Assembly: GCA_046049675.1 (NCBI GenBank)
Contig: JBJORA010000018.1
Location: 15,822 to 79,821, forward strand
Source of the DNA: CAIXQW01 sp046049675
Lineage (GTDB): Bacteria > Bacteroidota > Bacteroidia > Chitinophagales > Chitinophagaceae
Direction: 5' to 3'
Length of the DNA stretch: 64,000 nt
Positions 29,226 to 38,523 of this stretch are shown here, in pieces. How positions within the stretch are numbered: position 1 is the first letter of the stretch; the number at the start of each line of letters is the position of its first letter. The position numbers were made by a program, and so were the translations under genes. The notes under the pieces were generated by a model, which was not told where the DNA came from, made no database searches, and saw nothing but the letters and a program-made list of their open reading frames with translations.

Positions 29226-32200
29226 TTACTTGTTACTAATAATTAACCAAGTTATTAGATCGTATTTTTTTTCAAAAATAATTTCTTGTTTTTGTATCGC
29301 ACTTATGGTCTTTTTATTCCCTTTTTGCAATTGGGTTAACGCGTTTAATTGCACTTGGCCAGCAGTTGCAATTTCATTGCCTTCCTCGTCGCTTATTTTG
29401 CTGCTGTTTTGTGCTTTAACCCAGTTGCTTAATATGCCTTGTAGTTGTTCAATAGATTTTTTATCACCAGAGTCTATTTTGGCAGGTACATAACGAATTT
29501 CTTTTTTATGCTGGCTTAATACTTCTAAAATGTATTTTTGATTGTTAGAAATAAGGGTTCCATTATTTGCAATATAAAGCAACTCATATGCAATATAAGT
29601 ATCCATTGATTTTGGATGCTCCCCAAGCATAGCTATAATGCCAGGCTCTAAATTTTCATCTATTAAATAGCAACCACTAAAAATACCATTGGGTAAATTA
29701 CTTAATTGATGGTTTTTTTCTTTTAAGATACCGTTCAACTCTTGTCTATAATTATCAAAGCTAAAATCGTCGAAGCCTAAACTTTTTTCTCCATCAAGAT
29801 CTTCTAAGCTGGTTTGCATTTGTTTGAGTAATGTATTAGTTTGCCTTTCATTAATACCAATTTCTGCAGTACTTTCAATATCTGGTGTCATACCTGCTAT
29901 TACTTCACTACCCATAAAATGCATTACGTTCATGCGGTCTTCCACTCTACTTTTTAATCTTATATAGGCTTCTATATCTTTTGCAGGCCAAAAGTTGACA
30001 AGTCGAATTTCTTTATTTGGGCTACCTATACGGTCAATTCTACCAAAACGTTGGATAATGCGTACTGGATTCCAATGCACATCATAATTCACCACCATGT
30101 CTGCATCTTGTAAATTTTGTCCTTCACTAAGTACATCTGTAGTAATTAAAATGTCAATTGGTTGAGATACCTTTTCGTAATAATTAGGATGATTTTCTTT
30201 GATATACTGCACCCATTCTATGTAATTATTTGGGTTAGCGTCCATTATAAATTTATCCCATTTTTTTTCTTTGTACAGCTTTGTATAAGGAGCAAAATGT
30301 TGTAGAATATGTTCAATGTTGTTGTTTGTTTTTTCTGTATTAGGTTGCAGGCAAGTATTTCCTCCACCACCATGCACCAATCCTAGTTTATCATAGTCAT
30401 GGTGTACCAATTGATCAAATAGATATTGGGCAGTATCCTTGTAGGTAGTAAAAATAATAAGCTTTTTATTTGTACTTTTTCTTTTATCATCGATTATTTG
30501 TAATAGTTCTACTAGCTTAATATCTTTTTTATAATCTTGGTTGAATTGTTTTTCAAAATCTTCAACGTTGTCCTTTATATACCTCAGGCTGTCTTTATCT
30601 TTCTTAAGAAATGCCTTGTATTCTGCTAGTCTGCCTACTCTATCAATTTCGCTAATTTTTATAGGATTCTTTTTACCCACTTCGTAATCTGCTAATTCTT
30701 CATACAACTCATCAAACAGCATTGCATCATCTGGTAATTTTAGATCTTTTTTATCTTTTTGGTAAGTGTTAATTTTATTTAATAATTTTTCATGATGTTC
30801 GTAAACTTTTTCTAATGTGATGTAAAAACTTTTCCAGCTACTTTCTAGCCTTTTTAATAGAAGTATCTTCATCATCTTTACCAAAAAGTACTCACGCTGA
30901 GTATTGTCTTGCGTTACATCTCTATGTTCATCTTTTTGTAACTTATCTATTTCAGATTTGGTAAACGTAAACTGTGTAGGTTGATAGGCAGATAGATTGA
31001 GTTGTAGATTCTCCATTAATTGACTGAAGTCTTCTACATCTGCAAATTCTATAGGTGTTTTGTTAATGTTCTTTGGTGTTAAGTGCTTTGGAAACTCTAT
31101 AGTATTATCAAAGTGTTGTTTAATAGATTTACGGGTTCTAGCAACTAATACATTTTCGGTAAGCTTAAAAAAGTCACTATCCTTAATTTTAGAATAAAAA
31201 TGTGAAAGACTCATTTCTTCGCTAGCTAGCCATTTATTATATTCTTTTTGAATAGATCTAAAGGTGTGTTCTATGCTTTTCACACCTAAGGTATCTTCAA
31301 AGCCATTGTTATTTGCCTTACACATTAGTGCAAATTGATTACGTACATCTTTAAAACTATTGTTGATTGGCGTTGCAGATAATAAAAGTACTTTAATATC
31401 GCCTTTGCTTTTTTGTAAGATATGCTGCACCAATATTTGGTATTTTATACTCTTGTCATTTCTTAAATTATGGCTTTCATCTATTACTATTAGTTTAGGC
31501 TTATCGTTGGTTATAAAATCTAATTGAAGTTTATCTTCTGCTACATTTGTTTCTGTAAAGTCCGTATGAAATTTTAATAAATAATCTAAATTATCATCTT
31601 CAAATAATGAGTTCTGACGACGTTGGTACTGTTTCCAATTATGCTCTAATCTTTTGGGAGCAATTACAATGGTTTCATGCCCCTTAAATTGGAAAAACTT
31701 AATTACAGCAAGGGCAGTCCATGTTTTACCTAGTCCTACCGCATCGGCAAGTATAGCACCATTGTAACTATTAAGCATCTTTATTAAGTTGATGGCGCCT
31801 AGTTTTTGGAATTCAAACAACTTATTGTAAACCTTTGAGTTTTCTAATTTGCCAATATCTTTAGCAAAATTGTCGTCTTTTTCAGGTGTCTTAAATAAGT
31901 CAAATAGTACTTTTTCATAAATTTCTAATGGTGTATAAATCTTAAAGATCTTAGAAATTTCATCAATGAGGTATTGCTTAAAGTCTACTTTGTGTTCAAT
32001 GCCATTTTCGTCTTTAATGGTTTTAATAGTGCTTGCTTGTTTTTTATTCCAAAGTGTTTCAAACCATTCTTTAAGTTCTTTATAAATGGACTCCATGCCA
32101 CTACCTGCGCTATTTAATTCTACATTTTGCAATGGTTTTAAACCAATACCTGCTTCTGTTAAATTACTACTTCCCATAATGTAAACTTCTTCTCCAGTTA

Positions 32201-32564
32201 TCTGGTCATGCCTGTTAAGGTATAATTTTGCGTGGCAAAAATTTGGTTCTAAAGTTTTGCATTCTACTTTAGCTTGCTTAAAGAAGTCTACTGCATCCTT
32301 TGCCCAAGATTGCAATTGCATTGCTGTTTCTGCATTAATAGTTTCATTTAATAAGTCTAAGGTTTTTATTTTGGAAGAGGTATTGTTTACAATATCGCCA
32401 ATAACAAAACGATAATTGTTTATTTTATCGTTGGTCTTATCTGATAAAAATGCTAATGCGCCAATGGTAAAGTAACCTGTAACAACATCTAAAGAACCTT
32501 CTTTTATTTTGCGTTCAATAAAAGTGTGTACCTTAGGATTACTATTTTGGTTGTCTAATATCAT
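29226..32564 (-). CDS. PLD-nuclease-like SNF2 helicase
   Basis: This 1112-residue protein starts with a phospholipase D-like domain, with HAK at residues 111-113 and GSSN at 131-134, making one HxK(x)nN active site. An SNF2/helicase core follows: Walker A DAVGLGKTW near 276, DESHNLRN near 358, LLSATPINNS near 395, then a charged middle region, and motifs V-VI VLSEGQNLQDAD and QRFGRIDRIGS near 838. A C-terminal region of about 250 residues is unassigned. It should translocate on DNA and possibly cut it. It is the first gene of the operon. Confidence 0.9.
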   Translation of the reverse strand: MILDNQNSNPKVHTFIERKIKEGSLDVVTGYFTIGALAFLSDKTNDKINNYRFVIGDIVNNTSSKIKTLDLLNETINAETAMQLQSWAKDAVDFFKQAKVECKTLEPNFCHAKLYLNRHDQITGEEVYIMGSSNLTEAGIGLKPLQNVELNSAGSGMESIYKELKEWFETLWNKKQASTIKTIKDENGIEHKVDFKQYLIDEISKIFKIYTPLEIYEKVLFDLFKTPEKDDNFAKDIGKLENSKVYNKLFEFQKLGAINLIKMLNSYNGAILADAVGLGKTWTALAVIKFFQFKGHETIVIAPKRLEHNWKQYQRRQNSLFEDDNLDYLLKFHTDFTETNVAEDKLQLDFITNDKPKLIVIDESHNLRNDKSIKYQILVQHILQKSKGDIKVLLLSATPINNSFKDVRNQFALMCKANNNGFEDTLGVKSIEHTFRSIQKEYNKWLASEEMSLSHFYSKIKDSDFFKLTENVLVARTRKSIKQHFDNTIEFPKHLTPKNINKTPIEFADVEDFSQLMENLQLNLSAYQPTQFTFTKSEIDKLQKDEHRDVTQDNTQREYFLVKMMKILLLKRLESSWKSFYITLEKVYEHHEKLLNKINTYQKDKKDLKLPDDAMLFDELYEELADYEVGKKNPIKISEIDRVGRLAEYKAFLKKDKDSLRYIKDNVEDFEKQFNQDYKKDIKLVELLQIIDDKRKSTNKKLIIFTTYKDTAQYLFDQLVHHDYDKLGLVHGGGGNTCLQPNTEKTNNNIEHILQHFAPYTKLYKEKKWDKFIMDANPNNYIEWVQYIKENHPNYYEKVSQPIDILITTDVLSEGQNLQDADMVVNYDVHWNPVRIIQRFGRIDRIGSPNKEIRLVNFWPAKDIEAYIRLKSRVEDRMNVMHFMGSEVIAGMTPDIESTAEIGINERQTNTLLKQMQTSLEDLDGEKSLGFDDFSFDNYRQELNGILKEKNHQLSNLPNGIFSGCYLIDENLEPGIIAMLGEHPKSMDTYIAYELLYIANNGTLISNNQKYILEVLSQHKKEIRYVPAKIDSGDKKSIEQLQGILSNWVKAQNSSKISDEEGNEIATAGQVQLNALTQLQKGNKKTISAIQKQEIIFEKKYDLITWLIISNK

Positions 32565-32727
32565 AAAAGTAAAAGTACATAAAAGTAAAGAGTTGAGGCT
32601 CTTAACGACTTAAACTCTAGAAACTAAACCTTTTGTAATAACTCAGTAGTTTAAAACCAAAAAAGAGAACGCTCCCCAAAACTCAAACTTTCATTCTCAT
32701 TCTGTTTCTCATTCTCTTTTTCACTCG
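32565..32727. other. gene-free junction between the accessory operon and a tRNA
   Basis: No gene is seen. Just upstream of the helicase start codon, on the minus strand, the motif TACTTTTA occurs twice and resembles a weak -7 element. The stretch next to the tRNA 3' end has several CATTCTC or TTCTC copies. I found no second copy of the tRNA 3' end as a direct repeat inside the window. Confidence 0.4.
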
Positions 32728-32801
32728 TGGTCCCACCTGGGCTCGAACCAGGGACCCCCTGATTATGAGTCAGGTGCTCTAACCGGCTGAGCTATAGGAC
32801 C
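32728..32801 (-). tRNA. tRNA with anticodon CAT (Met or lysidine-type Ile)
   Basis: The minus strand folds as a standard 74-nt tRNA: acceptor stem GGTCCTA with TGGGACC, D arm with AGCTCAGCCGGTTAGAGC, anticodon stem CCTGA/TCAGG with loop CTCATAA (anticodon CAT), and T arm with GGTTCGAGCCC. CCA is not encoded. The anticodon alone does not separate elongator Met from the Ile tRNA whose C34 becomes lysidine. It borders the accessory block on its 3' side. Confidence 0.95.
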
Positions 32802-32942
32802 GGGATGCTGTTAAAGTAGTAGCATCAAACTTTTGAATTGTATTAAAGAACTGTCGCTCGATAAGCGAGGCGCAAAGATAGTAATAATTAGCTTGTTTAC
32901 AAAGCGCATTTGGTGACGAATTATGTCATTCGCTAGCAAATA

Positions 32943-33911
32943 CTAGGCACCTGCCTTGCGCAATTTGTCGTTGATAGCCTTGCCAATGCCCGTGTTTGGT
33001 GCATATGCTGCGAGTATGATGTCTGCGCCCATTTTATCTAAGGCATGCATGGTGCTGTATAGATTGCTGGCAATGTCTTGTAAATTGCCCGTATCACTTA
33101 GTGGCATTTGTATTATGTGTGCTGGCAAATCGGCAATGGATTGCAGTGGCATAAGTACAATTTTTTGGCCAGCATATTGTTGTATAGCTTTCGCAAAATC
33201 GTCGACAATGACAAGCTTTGTATGCGGCGAATAATGCTTCTCTAGCATACCTGGGGCTTGTGGGGCTTGGCTAGCTTTGGTATTAGTAGTGCTATCTGTA
33301 ATATGACCAATACATGCAGCTATATCTTCAATACTTATACTACCATGGCGATACAAAACGGCTTCATCATTAGCATCAAAACCAACAATGGTACTTTCTA
33401 TGCCAGTTTCGCAAGGGCCTCCATCGAGCACGCATGCAATTTTATTGCCAAGCATTTCTAATACATGCGTCGCAGTGCTCGGACTTATGTAATTAAACGG
33501 ATTTGCACTTGGCGCTACAAGCGGAAAATCTAACTGCTGCAATAGTTGTTGTGCCATTGCATGCTTAGGCATGCGCACAGCCACGGTGGTATTATTACTT
33601 GTTACAAGATTAGAAATACTATCATGCTTTGGCAAAACAAGTGTAAGCGGGCCAGGCCAAAATTTATTTATTAGTATTTGCGCTTGTGCTGGTATGCGTA
33701 AAGCAACCTTTGCCAATTGTGCTTTTGCGCCAATATGCACAATCAAAGGATTGTACAGCGGTCTTTGCTTAGCTGCAAACACTTTTGCTACAGCTGCTTC
33801 GCTGTATGCATTTGCCGCTAGGCCGTACACTGTTTCCGTAGGCATACCCACAAGCTCGCCATCGCGAAGCAATTGTGCAGCAGCTGCTATGTCTGTTGTT
33901 ATAAAACTCAC
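32943..33911 (-). CDS. L-threonylcarbamoyladenylate synthase (TsaC/Sua5 type)
   Basis: The 322-residue protein has the YrdC fold signature: GMPTETVYGLAANA near residue 22, KQRPLYNPLIVHI near 48, KFWPGPLTLVL near 84 and APSANPFNYISPS near 133. A C-terminal Sua5 domain (about 215-322) starts after APGMLEKHYSPHT. It makes threonylcarbamoyl-AMP from threonine, bicarbonate and ATP for tRNA t6A synthesis, the pathway that also uses TsaE. It lies 141 nt downstream of the tRNA on the same strand and is probably transcribed separately. Confidence 0.95.
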   Translation of the reverse strand: MSFITTDIAAAAQLLRDGELVGMPTETVYGLAANAYSEAAVAKVFAAKQRPLYNPLIVHIGAKAQLAKVALRIPAQAQILINKFWPGPLTLVLPKHDSISNLVTSNNTTVAVRMPKHAMAQQLLQQLDFPLVAPSANPFNYISPSTATHVLEMLGNKIACVLDGGPCETGIESTIVGFDANDEAVLYRHGSISIEDIAACIGHITDSTTNTKASQAPQAPGMLEKHYSPHTKLVIVDDFAKAIQQYAGQKIVLMPLQSIADLPAHIIQMPLSDTGNLQDIASNLYSTMHALDKMGADIILAAYAPNTGIGKAINDKLRKAGA

Positions 33912-33998
33912 AAGCGTGGCAAAGGTACAATGCGCGCTGCTATTGCTTTGCTAATAATATACCTTGAATCAATGTGCTTGCAACTATCTCTTGCACTG

Positions 33999-34757
33999 CT
34001 ATGCAGAAACCACCACTTGCTTTACTTCACCATAAGCAAATGCAGCGCATACACCATCACGTTCCAAGATAATCTTACCGCTCTTGTCTACACCTTTAAT
34101 CGTATACATGTCATAGCCATTTGCACTTGCAAACTTTGCCGCACAATTAACTTGATAAAGATGGCTATTGTATGCCGTTACAATAGCATTTGGCTCTTGG
34201 GCACATATTTCAAGGTATTTATTTAGTTCTGTTAGAATAGCTTCTCGGATAGGCTCAAGGACAAGTTCTAGCTTAGTGCACTCAGCCATACTGCAAGCAT
34301 TTATTTGCGAATTGTGCTTGTGCTCGCTAAATATGTTGAGCCCAATACCAACAATAGCGTACAACCACGATTCGCCGCGCCATACATTTTCTATCAGTAT
34401 TCCTGCTATTTTTTTGTGTTGATGGTAAATATCATTACTCCATTTTATATGTGCTTCGTCACAATAAGCAGCTACCACTTTGCGTATCGCTAGGCTTACA
34501 CACATGTTTAATAAAAAGATACTTTCTGCTGTGTACGCCAAGGGTTGCAGTACCAAACTCATCAGCAAATCTTTGCCAGCGCTACTTTGCCACGTGTTTT
34601 GCCTTTGCCCACGGCCAGCGCTTTGCTGCATGGCTTGTACCACCTCGCCATGGTACATTTTACCTGCGTGCACAGCGTCTAAGGCATAGGTATTGGTGCT
34701 ATCAATTTCAGATAACACTAATATATTGCAGGAACTAAACGGTGGAATGTGCAGCAT
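33999..34757 (-). CDS. birA: biotin--[acetyl-CoA-carboxylase] ligase
   Basis: This 252-residue enzyme joins biotin to the carrier protein of acetyl-CoA carboxylase. It shows the biotinyl-AMP loop GRGQRQNTWQS near residue 47, the IKWSNDIYHQ motif near 104 and KIAGILIENV. It starts directly with the catalytic domain and has no N-terminal helix-turn-helix, so it is a monofunctional ligase rather than a repressor. It is divergent from rsfS, and the two start regions nearly touch. Confidence 0.95.
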   Translation of the reverse strand: MLHIPPFSSCNILVLSEIDSTNTYALDAVHAGKMYHGEVVQAMQQSAGRGQRQNTWQSSAGKDLLMSLVLQPLAYTAESIFLLNMCVSLAIRKVVAAYCDEAHIKWSNDIYHQHKKIAGILIENVWRGESWLYAIVGIGLNIFSEHKHNSQINACSMAECTKLELVLEPIREAILTELNKYLEICAQEPNAIVTAYNSHLYQVNCAAKFASANGYDMYTIKGVDKSGKIILERDGVCAAFAYGEVKQVVVSA

Positions 34758-34771
34758 TACAGATTTGTCAG

Positions 34772-34779
34772 TACATTTG
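34772..34779 (+). promoter_or_regulatory. probable promoter -7 element of rsfS-ftsH
   Basis: TACATTTG is an exact match to TAnnTTTG. It lies 15 nt beyond the birA start and about 45 nt before the TTG I chose for rsfS. A transcript starting here would exclude the ATG at 34747. No good -33 element is seen. Confidence 0.4.
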
Positions 34780-34824
34780 ATTTTATTAAAGCAACCTAAA
34801 TTAGGTAAAATTTTTACAACGTAT

Positions 34825-35226
34825 TTGAAAACATCAGTTCAAGCACCAAAAACTGCTACAAAAATTGCAAAACTCACGCGCAGTAGCAAGCTTTTTAAGA
34901 CAATCATTTCTGCCATTCAAGACAAAAAAGGTGAAAAAATTGTCAGTTTAGATCTTAAAAACATAGACGAAGCGATAGCGGATTACTTCATTATATGCCA
35001 AGCTGGCAATCACGTACAACTTGGAGCAATTATTGCTAATATAGAAGATGAAGTTCGCAAGACTTGTGGCGAAAAACCACACCGTGTAGAGGGCAAGCGT
35101 GGGCAACATTGGATTCTTATTGACTATGTCAATATTGTAGTGCATTGCTTCTTGCCAGAAACGCGCAGCTTTTATGCTATAGAGGATATGTGGAGCGATG
35201 CAGGATATAAAGAACACGAAGATTAA
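34825..35226 (+). CDS. rsfS: ribosome silencing factor RsfS
   Basis: The protein carries the Iojap/RsfS core: IVSLDLKNIDEAIADYFIIC, then HRVEGKRGQHWILIDYVNIVVH and FYAIEDMW. RsfS binds ribosomal protein L14 (uL14) and blocks subunit joining in starved cells. I chose the TTG at 34825 (133 residues) because family members start about 20 residues before the conserved LTRSSKLFKTII segment and a promoter-like element lies just upstream. An ATG at 34747 would overlap the divergent birA start. The stop codon abuts the ftsH start. Confidence 0.9.
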   Translation: MKTSVQAPKTATKIAKLTRSSKLFKTIISAIQDKKGEKIVSLDLKNIDEAIADYFIICQAGNHVQLGAIIANIEDEVRKTCGEKPHRVEGKRGQHWILIDYVNIVVHCFLPETRSFYAIEDMWSDAGYKEHED

Positions 35227-37260
35227 ATGAGTCAACCAATAAGTAACAAACCTCTGCCTCCCGCAGATGGTGGCGGCAATCAAAAACCCAATTTACCAAA
35301 GTTTAGCGTTTACTGGATTTGGGGTCTTATCCTAGCAGGTGTGCTAGCTTTTAATTTTGTAAGCCAAGGCCCAACTGAGGCCAACGAAATTTCGCAGTTC
35401 GATTTTGAACGTAATTACCTCGTAAAAAACTGGATTGAAAATCCAATCGTTATTTACAATGGCCGCGAAGTTGAAGCAACGATCAAAAAAGATTCGCTTA
35501 ATACTGCAGGCGTGCAAAACTATTTGAAGACGCACAAAATTCGCTACAATAAAAAAGCACCGGTATTGCGTGTTAGCATTTTGAGTCTTGAAGATTTTGC
35601 TAAAAATTTCCGTGCGCTACAAGAGCAACATGGCTTTTCTGCTACTTATATTAGCCGCGAAAGAGGTGCTTGGTTAAATATTATTTTATCTACTTTACTA
35701 CCACTCTTGCTCATCTTTGGTTTACTGATGCTTGCTACCCGCAAAATGGGCGGCGGTGGCGCTGGTGGACCGGGCGGTATCTTCAATATTGGCAAGAGCC
35801 GTGCCCAACTTTATGAAAAAGGCGGCACAAAGGTGAATATTACTTTTAGTGATGTTGCTGGCTTAGATGAAGCCAAAGTAGAAGTGATGGAAATTGTAGA
35901 CTTCTTGAAGAATCCAAAAAAGTATACTGCTTTAGGCGGTAAAATTCCTAAAGGATGTTTATTAGTTGGCCCTCCAGGTACGGGTAAAACTTTATTGGCA
36001 AAAGCTATGGCCGGCGAAGCGCAAGTGCCTTTCTTTAGCATGAGCGGTAGCGACTTCGTAGAAATGTTTGTTGGTGTTGGTGCAAGCCGTGTACGCGATT
36101 TGTTTAAGCAAGCCCGCGAAAAAAGTCCATGTATTATTTTTATTGACGAGATAGATGCCATTGGTCGTGCACGTGGCCGTAATGCTGTTGCAAGCAACGA
36201 CGAGCGCGAGAACACGCTTAACCAAATGTTGGTAGAAATGGATGGCTTTAGTGGCGATAGCGGCATTATTGTTTTGGCTGCAACCAATCGTCCGGATGTG
36301 TTGGATACAGCATTGCTACGTCCCGGTCGTTTTGATCGTCAGATTACTATTGATATACCAGATCTTGCGGGTCGTGAGCAAATCTTTAAGGTTCACTTGA
36401 AAGGTATTAAGATCGCTAGTGAGCTTAATATTCATAAATTGGCAGAACAAACACCTGGCTTTGCAGGTGCAGATATTGCCAATGTTTGCAACGAAGCAGC
36501 ATTAATTGCAGCACGTAAGGGCAAGCAGGATGTAAACATCGAAGATTTCAACGACGCAGTAGATCGTGTAATAGGCGGCTTAGAAAAGAAAAATAAAATT
36601 ATTAGCCCAGACGAAAAGAAAGTCATTGCGTATCACGAAGCAGGTCATGCTGTAAGTGGTTGGTTCTTAGAATATGCACATCCATTGGTAAAGGTTACTA
36701 TTGTACCACGTGGCACCGCAGCCCTAGGTTACGCCCAGTATTTACCGAAGGAAAAATACTTGACACTCACAGAAGAGTTGCAGGATAGTATGGCAATGAC
36801 ACTTGGTGGTCGTGCTAGCGAAGAAATTTTCTTTGGCAAAGTAAGTACAGGTGCGCTAAGCGATTTGCAGCAAGTAACACGTATCGCTTACAGTATGGTA
36901 AGTGTGTACGGCATGAACGATAAGATTGGTAACGTAAGTTTCTACGATCCGCAAAACGAAGGCGCATTCCAAAAGCCTTATAGCGAAGAGACTGGTAGCG
37001 TTATTGATGAGGAAGTACGCAAACTAAGCGATGCAGCCTATCAGCGTGTAAAGGCTTTATTGCTTGATAAGAAAGAGCAAGTAAAGCTTATTGCTGAAGA
37101 ACTTTTGGCAAAAGAAGTTTTGTACAAAGACGATCTTGAGCGTTTAATTGGTAAGCGTCCGTTTAGTTCTACGGCTGAGGAAGCAACCGTTGAAGCAGTA
37201 GTAGACGTTACAAATTTAAATACACAAGAAGAAGCAACAGATAATAATTCAAACGCTTAA
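35227..37260 (+). CDS. ftsH: ATP-dependent zinc metalloprotease FtsH
   Basis: The 677-residue inner-membrane protease has two membrane segments (about 25-43 and 145-165) flanking a periplasmic domain, a glycine-rich linker, an AAA+ domain with GPPGTGKT near residue 248, DEIDAIGR and the second-region arginine stretch RPGRFDRQ, and the zinc site HEAGH near 470. It degrades unneeded or misfolded membrane and regulatory proteins. It is translated immediately after rsfS and overlaps the LUD gene by one base. This rsfS-ftsH-LUD order is, as I recall, a common arrangement in Bacteroidota. Confidence 0.97.
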   Translation: MSQPISNKPLPPADGGGNQKPNLPKFSVYWIWGLILAGVLAFNFVSQGPTEANEISQFDFERNYLVKNWIENPIVIYNGREVEATIKKDSLNTAGVQNYLKTHKIRYNKKAPVLRVSILSLEDFAKNFRALQEQHGFSATYISRERGAWLNIILSTLLPLLLIFGLLMLATRKMGGGGAGGPGGIFNIGKSRAQLYEKGGTKVNITFSDVAGLDEAKVEVMEIVDFLKNPKKYTALGGKIPKGCLLVGPPGTGKTLLAKAMAGEAQVPFFSMSGSDFVEMFVGVGASRVRDLFKQAREKSPCIIFIDEIDAIGRARGRNAVASNDERENTLNQMLVEMDGFSGDSGIIVLAATNRPDVLDTALLRPGRFDRQITIDIPDLAGREQIFKVHLKGIKIASELNIHKLAEQTPGFAGADIANVCNEAALIAARKGKQDVNIEDFNDAVDRVIGGLEKKNKIISPDEKKVIAYHEAGHAVSGWFLEYAHPLVKVTIVPRGTAALGYAQYLPKEKYLTLTEELQDSMAMTLGGRASEEIFFGKVSTGALSDLQQVTRIAYSMVSVYGMNDKIGNVSFYDPQNEGAFQKPYSEETGSVIDEEVRKLSDAAYQRVKALLLDKKEQVKLIAEELLAKEVLYKDDLERLIGKRPFSSTAEEATVEAVVDVTNLNTQEEATDNNSNA

Positions 37261-37904
37261 TGAGCAGTAAAGAGGCAATACTATCTAAAATTCGCGCTGG
37301 CTTGGCTAAGGGTAAAGTGCCTATGCCTTTCCCTGAAGTTGATGGCGATAGCGCTAATCCTTTTGTAGATAAAACAAGTGAGCATGGTAGTTTAGATGTA
37401 CTATTTGCCACAGAGTTTAGCGCCTTGGGTGGCAAGTTTATGTATTGCAGCAGCCACCAAGAGTTTGTTCAGCACTTACGCAGTTTAGCAGAAACCAATG
37501 CGTGGCAGCAAGTATTTTGCCAAGAAGGAAGTTTGCTCAACAATTTTACTGAAGACGATTTGCCCTTCATTAAGACGGGTAACTACGATGGCAATTTAGA
37601 TGCGGCGATTACTTTTTGCAAATACGCAGTTGCACGCACAGGCAGCTTAATCATTACGAGTGATACCGCTAGCGGCCGAGCATTGCCTGTGTACACACCT
37701 ATTCATATCTGCGTAGTTAAACCACAGCAGCTTGTATTTGATATTGGCGATGCGCTTAAGGCAGCTCAAGCAGAGTATGGCAATGCTTTACCGAGTATGC
37801 TCAATATTGCAACGGGGCCTAGCCGCACAGCTGATATCGAGAAGACGCTTGTAGTAGGCGTGCATGGCCCGAAGGAAGTGTATGTAATGTTTACAGACTA
37901 CTAG
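37260..37904 (+). CDS. LUD-domain protein (LutC/YkgG family)
   Basis: This 214-residue protein has the LUD-domain pattern: VARTGSLIIT near residue 120, PVYTPIHICVVKPQQLV and the closing IATGPSRTADIEKTLVVGVHGPKEV. LutC takes part in lactate oxidation with iron-sulfur partners, but no lutA or lutB is near, so its role here is less certain. Its ATG overlaps the ftsH stop (TAATG), showing translational coupling. It is convergent with the sigma factor gene. Confidence 0.9.
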   Translation: MSSKEAILSKIRAGLAKGKVPMPFPEVDGDSANPFVDKTSEHGSLDVLFATEFSALGGKFMYCSSHQEFVQHLRSLAETNAWQQVFCQEGSLLNNFTEDDLPFIKTGNYDGNLDAAITFCKYAVARTGSLIITSDTASGRALPVYTPIHICVVKPQQLVFDIGDALKAAQAEYGNALPSMLNIATGPSRTADIEKTLVVGVHGPKEVYVMFTDY

Positions 37905-37914
37905 TAGTCGAGCA

Positions 37915-38523
37915 TTACAATACTAACTCACGCTCCTTTACCATTTTTCTTAAATTGATAAGACCATAGCGCATGCGACCCAAGCAAGTGTTGATGCTGC
38001 TTTTAGTTTCCTCAGCAATCTCCTTGAAGCTAAGTTCGCCAAATATGCGCATTGTAATTACCTCGCGCTGATCTTGCGGTAGTTTGCATAATAACTCGCG
38101 AATGCGATAAGCACTTTGCGCACTCATCAACTTATCTTCATAGCTATCGTCGGCAAGTTTAATGAAGTCAAAGATGTCTTTGCCGCCATTGGCAGTGCTA
38201 ACTGTTGTGTGCTTGCCATTACTACGGAAATGATCCATGCATAAGTTGCGAGCAATTCGGTTTAACCAAGCGGTAAGCTTACCATCGTTTACATAGTCGT
38301 TGCTTCTAATTTTAGCAACGGCACGAATATAGGTTTCCTGCATAAGGTCGTTGGCCAATTCGCGATTACGTACAAGATAGTAAATGGTACTCAATACCTT
38401 GTCTTGCGTGCGATAAACTAATTCGTCTAAGGCTGTAGTTTCGCCTGCTGCATAGGCTTCTACTAATTCTTGCTCAGTGAGATTTTTGTACTTTAACATA
38501 GCTCTTCTTGTTTTTGAATACAC
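37915..38523 (-). CDS. ECF-type sigma-70 factor
   Basis: This 202-residue protein has sigma region 2 (about 28-95, with NDLMQETYIRAVAKI and WLNRIARNLCMDHFR) and region 4 (about 140-195, with LPQDQREVITMRIFGELSFKEIA and a helix-turn-helix). It lacks regions 1 and 3, so it belongs to the extracytoplasmic-function group. No anti-sigma gene is adjacent. Homologues of this type in Bacteroidota often lack a linked anti-sigma factor. The target promoters are unknown. Confidence 0.93.
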   Translation of the reverse strand: MYSKTRRAMLKYKNLTEQELVEAYAAGETTALDELVYRTQDKVLSTIYYLVRNRELANDLMQETYIRAVAKIRSNDYVNDGKLTAWLNRIARNLCMDHFRSNGKHTTVSTANGGKDIFDFIKLADDSYEDKLMSAQSAYRIRELLCKLPQDQREVITMRIFGELSFKEIAEETKSSINTCLGRMRYGLINLRKMVKERELVL

